Positions 61,794 to 64,000 of a DNA stretch of 64,000 nucleotides are shown here, one piece after another. This stretch comes from Prevotella sp. Its GTDB lineage: Bacteria; Bacteroidota; Bacteroidia; Bacteroidales; Bacteroidaceae. The notes under the pieces were generated by a model. That model worked only from the letters and a program-made list of their open reading frames with translations. It had not been told where the DNA came from and did not search any database. Each line of letters begins with the position of its first letter. The stretch's first letter is position 1. Position numbers and translations under genes: made by a program. The DNA is taken from the NCBI GenBank assembly GCA_017428055.1, contig JAFRRN010000050.1, positions 1-64,000 of the forward strand, written 5' to 3'.

Positions 61794-62682
61794 CCAACAT
61801 CTTGTTTTTTGCCTTGGCTTCCCTGTCAAGTTCGTTTCGCTTGATGGAGCCATAGACGTAATATATGACGAAATTCTCCCACACAAGGAGCATATAGAGA
61901 ATGCAATAGATAATGGTGACTGTCACGAAAAAGAGCCACGGGAAATAGGAAGGGAGCCCCGATGGGTCGCCCAATGCCATTCCGCGGAGCGATATCGCCT
62001 GTGCGGAAGTGAGGATTATCAAGGGCATTGCCAGCACCACCGACAAGACGAACATGATGAGTCCCAATACGAGGAATACGACAAAGAGGAATCCCCAATG
62101 CCTCAATCCCACCTTATACGCAGGGAAGAATGTACTTCTAAACGATCCCTCTTCCATCATGTAGGCGAAATAGGAATAGACGAAGGGAAGCAACAATAGA
62201 CCGAGGATAATGGTAAAAAACATAACGACACCTATTACCTTGACCACCAACATACTGATAGCCCCGGGCTGCTGCGCGTCTATCGGTCCCGACATGAAAT
62301 AATAGGCGGCGACAGCCACACCCAAGACGATGCCCAAGACAACCACCAGCACCAAATACGCCAGCACCACTTTCGATACCTTCACGACATTACGCTTGAG
62401 GCCTTGGGCATTCAGCAAGTTGAATAGAGCCGACGACAACCACACATAGACGACAAGCCCCAAGATGATGGCGGCGGGGGCAACATACGGGATGACCGAG
62501 GCATTCCTGCCAAGGCGGTCTGCGGAAAAAGAAATCGTCATGTTGGCCGCCATCACTATCGCCCCAACGAGAATGGGAAGCCAGAGGGCAGAGACTATCC
62601 TCCTGATGTTGCCGTTAAACAATGCCAAGGCAGCACTGACACACTTGGCAACATTTCGTGACTTAATCAATTCGTGATCCAT
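61771..62682 (-). CDS. Unknown polytopic membrane protein
   Basis: 303 residues with about six to seven membrane helices (for example IVSALWLPILVGAIVMAANM, YVAPAAIILGLVVYVWLSSA, VVLAYLVLVVVLGIVLGVAV, WGFLFVVFLVLGLIMFVLSV). Family not recognised. The C-terminal residues LDNPELGN come from the repeat at 61741-61793. It follows the methyltransferase gene by 27 bp on the same strand, so likely co-transcribed. Confidence 0.65.
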   Translation of the reverse strand: MDHELIKSRNVAKCVSAALALFNGNIRRIVSALWLPILVGAIVMAANMTISFSADRLGRNASVIPYVAPAAIILGLVVYVWLSSALFNLLNAQGLKRNVVKVSKVVLAYLVLVVVLGIVLGVAVAAYYFMSGPIDAQQPGAISMLVVKVIGVVMFFTIILGLLLLPFVYSYFAYMMEEGSFRSTFFPAYKVGLRHWGFLFVVFLVLGLIMFVLSVVLAMPLIILTSAQAISLRGMALGDPSGLPSYFPWLFFVTVTIIYCILYMLLVWENFVIYYVYGSIKRNELDREAKAKNKMLDNPELGN

Positions 62683-62709
62683 ATTCTTTCATGCTTAATT
62701 CATAATTGC

Positions 62710-63510
62710 TTAATGATTCATTTCCTGCAAAAGATTAATCCTTCGCGAAAACTCACTACAAGTGATGGCGGTAGCGATCGCCACGTTGAGGCTCTCGGCG
62801 GCTCGACGGCCTTGCGCGAAACATGGTATCACCAACCGATGGCTGACTCTCGCGGCAATCCCTGGCGAGATGCCGCTGCCCTCATTGCCCATCACAATGA
62901 CACCATGGGGCGAAAGCGATTGCCCATAGATGTTCTCGCCGTCGAGAAACGTGCCATAGACGGGGAAGTCCCCAGACAACGTGTCGAGCCATTCCGCCAA
63001 GTCGAGATAATGGATATGTACGTGGGCAAGACTGCCCATCGTCGCCTGCACCACTTTGGGATTGTACACGTCAGCGGTGTCGGGGCTGCATACGATATGG
63101 TCGATGCCAAACCAGTCGGCTATACGGATGATGGTACCGAGGTTGCCGGGGTCGCGAATGCCATCGAGGGCAAGAAACAGACGCGCTGAAAGAGACTCGC
63201 CGACAGACGACCAGTCGCCATTCGCCGCCACGCTCCCCCCATCCATGAGCGGAAACACCGCCAACACCTCCTGCGGATGCTGCAAGAAACTGACTTGGCT
63301 AAGCTCATCATCCGTAACGGCGACAACCTCTCCGCCCAAAGACGGATGGCTGCGAAGCCAGCCATCCGTGGCGAGAACCATCCGCGCGGGCAACACGCCC
63401 AGCAACTCGCCTACCACCTTAGGACCTTCTGCCACGAAAGCACAAGCCGACAAACGACCCTTCTTGCGACCCAAAGAGCGGATATACTTTGCCTTCGACT
63501 TACTCAACAT
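62710..63510 (-). CDS. SpoU/TrmH-family RNA 2'-O-methyltransferase
   Basis: 266 residues. An N-terminal substrate-binding domain (RKKGRLSACAFVAEGPKVVG) precedes the trefoil-knot SpoU fold: LALDGIRDPGNLGTIIRIAD (motif 1), IVMGNEGSGISP (motif 2) and IPCFAQGRRAAESLNVAIAT (motif 3). It methylates ribose in rRNA or tRNA using S-adenosylmethionine; the exact site is unknown. Promoter box TATCTTTG at 63527-63534 (minus), 16 nt upstream. Confidence 0.9.
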   Translation of the reverse strand: MLSKSKAKYIRSLGRKKGRLSACAFVAEGPKVVGELLGVLPARMVLATDGWLRSHPSLGGEVVAVTDDELSQVSFLQHPQEVLAVFPLMDGGSVAANGDWSSVGESLSARLFLALDGIRDPGNLGTIIRIADWFGIDHIVCSPDTADVYNPKVVQATMGSLAHVHIHYLDLAEWLDTLSGDFPVYGTFLDGENIYGQSLSPHGVIVMGNEGSGISPGIAARVSHRLVIPCFAQGRRAAESLNVAIATAITCSEFSRRINLLQEMNH

Positions 63511-63526
63511 ATATCATAAATTTGTG

Positions 63527-63534
63527 CAAAGATA
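63527..63534 (-). promoter_or_regulatory. -7 element of the methyltransferase gene
   Basis: TATCTTTG on the minus strand; the predicted leader is only about 10-12 nt. Confidence 0.6.
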
Positions 63535-63589
63535 CACATTTATTTATGAATATGGACGAGAAAAAGGACAAATGTCCACAAAGACAAGG

Positions 63590-64000
63590 CTATTCTATCT
63601 CCGGAACTTCAATTTGCGAGCCATAGCGATGATACTCATTGGCGATGGATTGCTCCTTGATATAGAGAGCCAATTCCACACGCCCGTTTCTCACAGGTGC
63701 CGACTGGGCGATATACTTATCATGGTTGGCAGCGGCAACGAACACCTCATCAGGCACAGACGCAGAGATGGTGCGTATGCGCTCATATTCGCCAATCGCT
63801 TGGCAGAAGGCATCCAGGCTTTCTTTCTTAATGGTGCCTGAGAGTTGCCCGACAAGTGGATGGTCGTTGTCAACGGAAATCGTCAACGGGGTGCCTACCG
63901 TCTTTGCGGCAAGTTGCACCATGTCCACCTGCGTGAGGGTTTCGTCGCCAAAGAGACGCAACACCATCCCGCCCTTGAGGGGCAGATAGCGGAACACGTT
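63590..64000 (-). CDS. C-terminal part of a large enzyme, possibly PutA-type dehydrogenase
   Basis: The reading frame is open from the right edge to a stop at 63590, so the gene begins outside the window; the visible part is about 136 residues. NVFRYLPLKGGMVLRLFG and TVGTPLTISVDN resemble the end of bifunctional proline dehydrogenase/glutamate-semialdehyde dehydrogenase proteins, but the catalytic domains lie outside, so the name is tentative. The last residues (YGSQIEVPEIE) carry no targeting signal. Confidence 0.45.
   Translation of the reverse strand, partial: NVFRYLPLKGGMVLRLFGDETLTQVDMVQLAAKTVGTPLTISVDNDHPLVGQLSGTIKKESLDAFCQAIGEYERIRTISASVPDEVFVAAANHDKYIAQSAPVRNGRVELALYIKEQSIANEYHRYGSQIEVPEIE

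Overview
The window looks like a chromosomal segment of a Bacteroidales bacterium, most likely Prevotella or a close relative. The evidence is the Bacteroidetes promoter signature (TAnnTTTG at -7, sometimes with TTTG 20 bp upstream), a PorQ-type type IX secretion protein, secreted proteins ending in the GIYI..GKK sorting-like tail, C10 peptidases with BspA-like repeats, a hybrid two-component regulator and a pectin/arabinan degradation locus. No rRNA or ribosomal protein gene is present, so the genus is an inference.

Layout. 1-1134: start of a tyrosine recombinase, running off the left edge, next to a tRNA-Ser/tRNA-Glu operon; this looks like the edge of an element integrated at tRNA-Glu. 1218-4488: leftward operon of a TetR regulator, HAD phosphatase, beta-helix lipoprotein and cytidine deaminase. 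4576-7567: three glycosyltransferases. 7573-11095: a LysM glucosaminidase, a HPPK-like protein, an M64 peptidase and a TPR protein. 11115-14178: a Pif1-like helicase with two small paralogous unknown proteins.

14301-24202 is a leftward, visibly AT-rich defence-like island: a WYL regulator, an AbiL/RloA-RloB-like pair with an unusual RloB, and a two-gene system of large ATPases. One ATPase has SH3-like, cold-shock-like, TPR, CARDB-like, AAA and winged-helix regions; its partner has AAA and a C-terminal OB-like tail. The pair has its own promoter and is bracketed by two copies of one hairpin. It is the best candidate here for an undescribed system.

24233-43958: a DUF4153-like membrane protein, a secreted carbohydrate-binding-like protein, a hybrid two-component regulator that has lost its kinase ATP-binding domain, a 1778-residue pectin methylesterase/pectate lyase fusion, an AraC regulator, a FadL-like porin, an ATPase_2/DUF234-type ATPase with an apparent operator cluster, and PorQ. 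44090-46473: tonB-like, polyprenyl synthase and an unknown gene in one operon. 46562-53762: two tandem C10 protease/BspA-repeat/dockerin-like proteins. 53942-60454: a dockerin-tailed pectate lyase divergent from two GH43 enzymes, with a 22-bp-periodic operator-like array between them. 60638-64000: hisB, a membrane protein, a SpoU/TrmH methyltransferase and a partial gene, possibly putA.

Together 26135-38375 and 53942-60454 form a pectin and arabinan use locus without SusC/SusD genes. PorQ and the C-terminal tails suggest type IX export of several of its products. Short palindromic repeats are scattered through the window and in places run into coding sequence.
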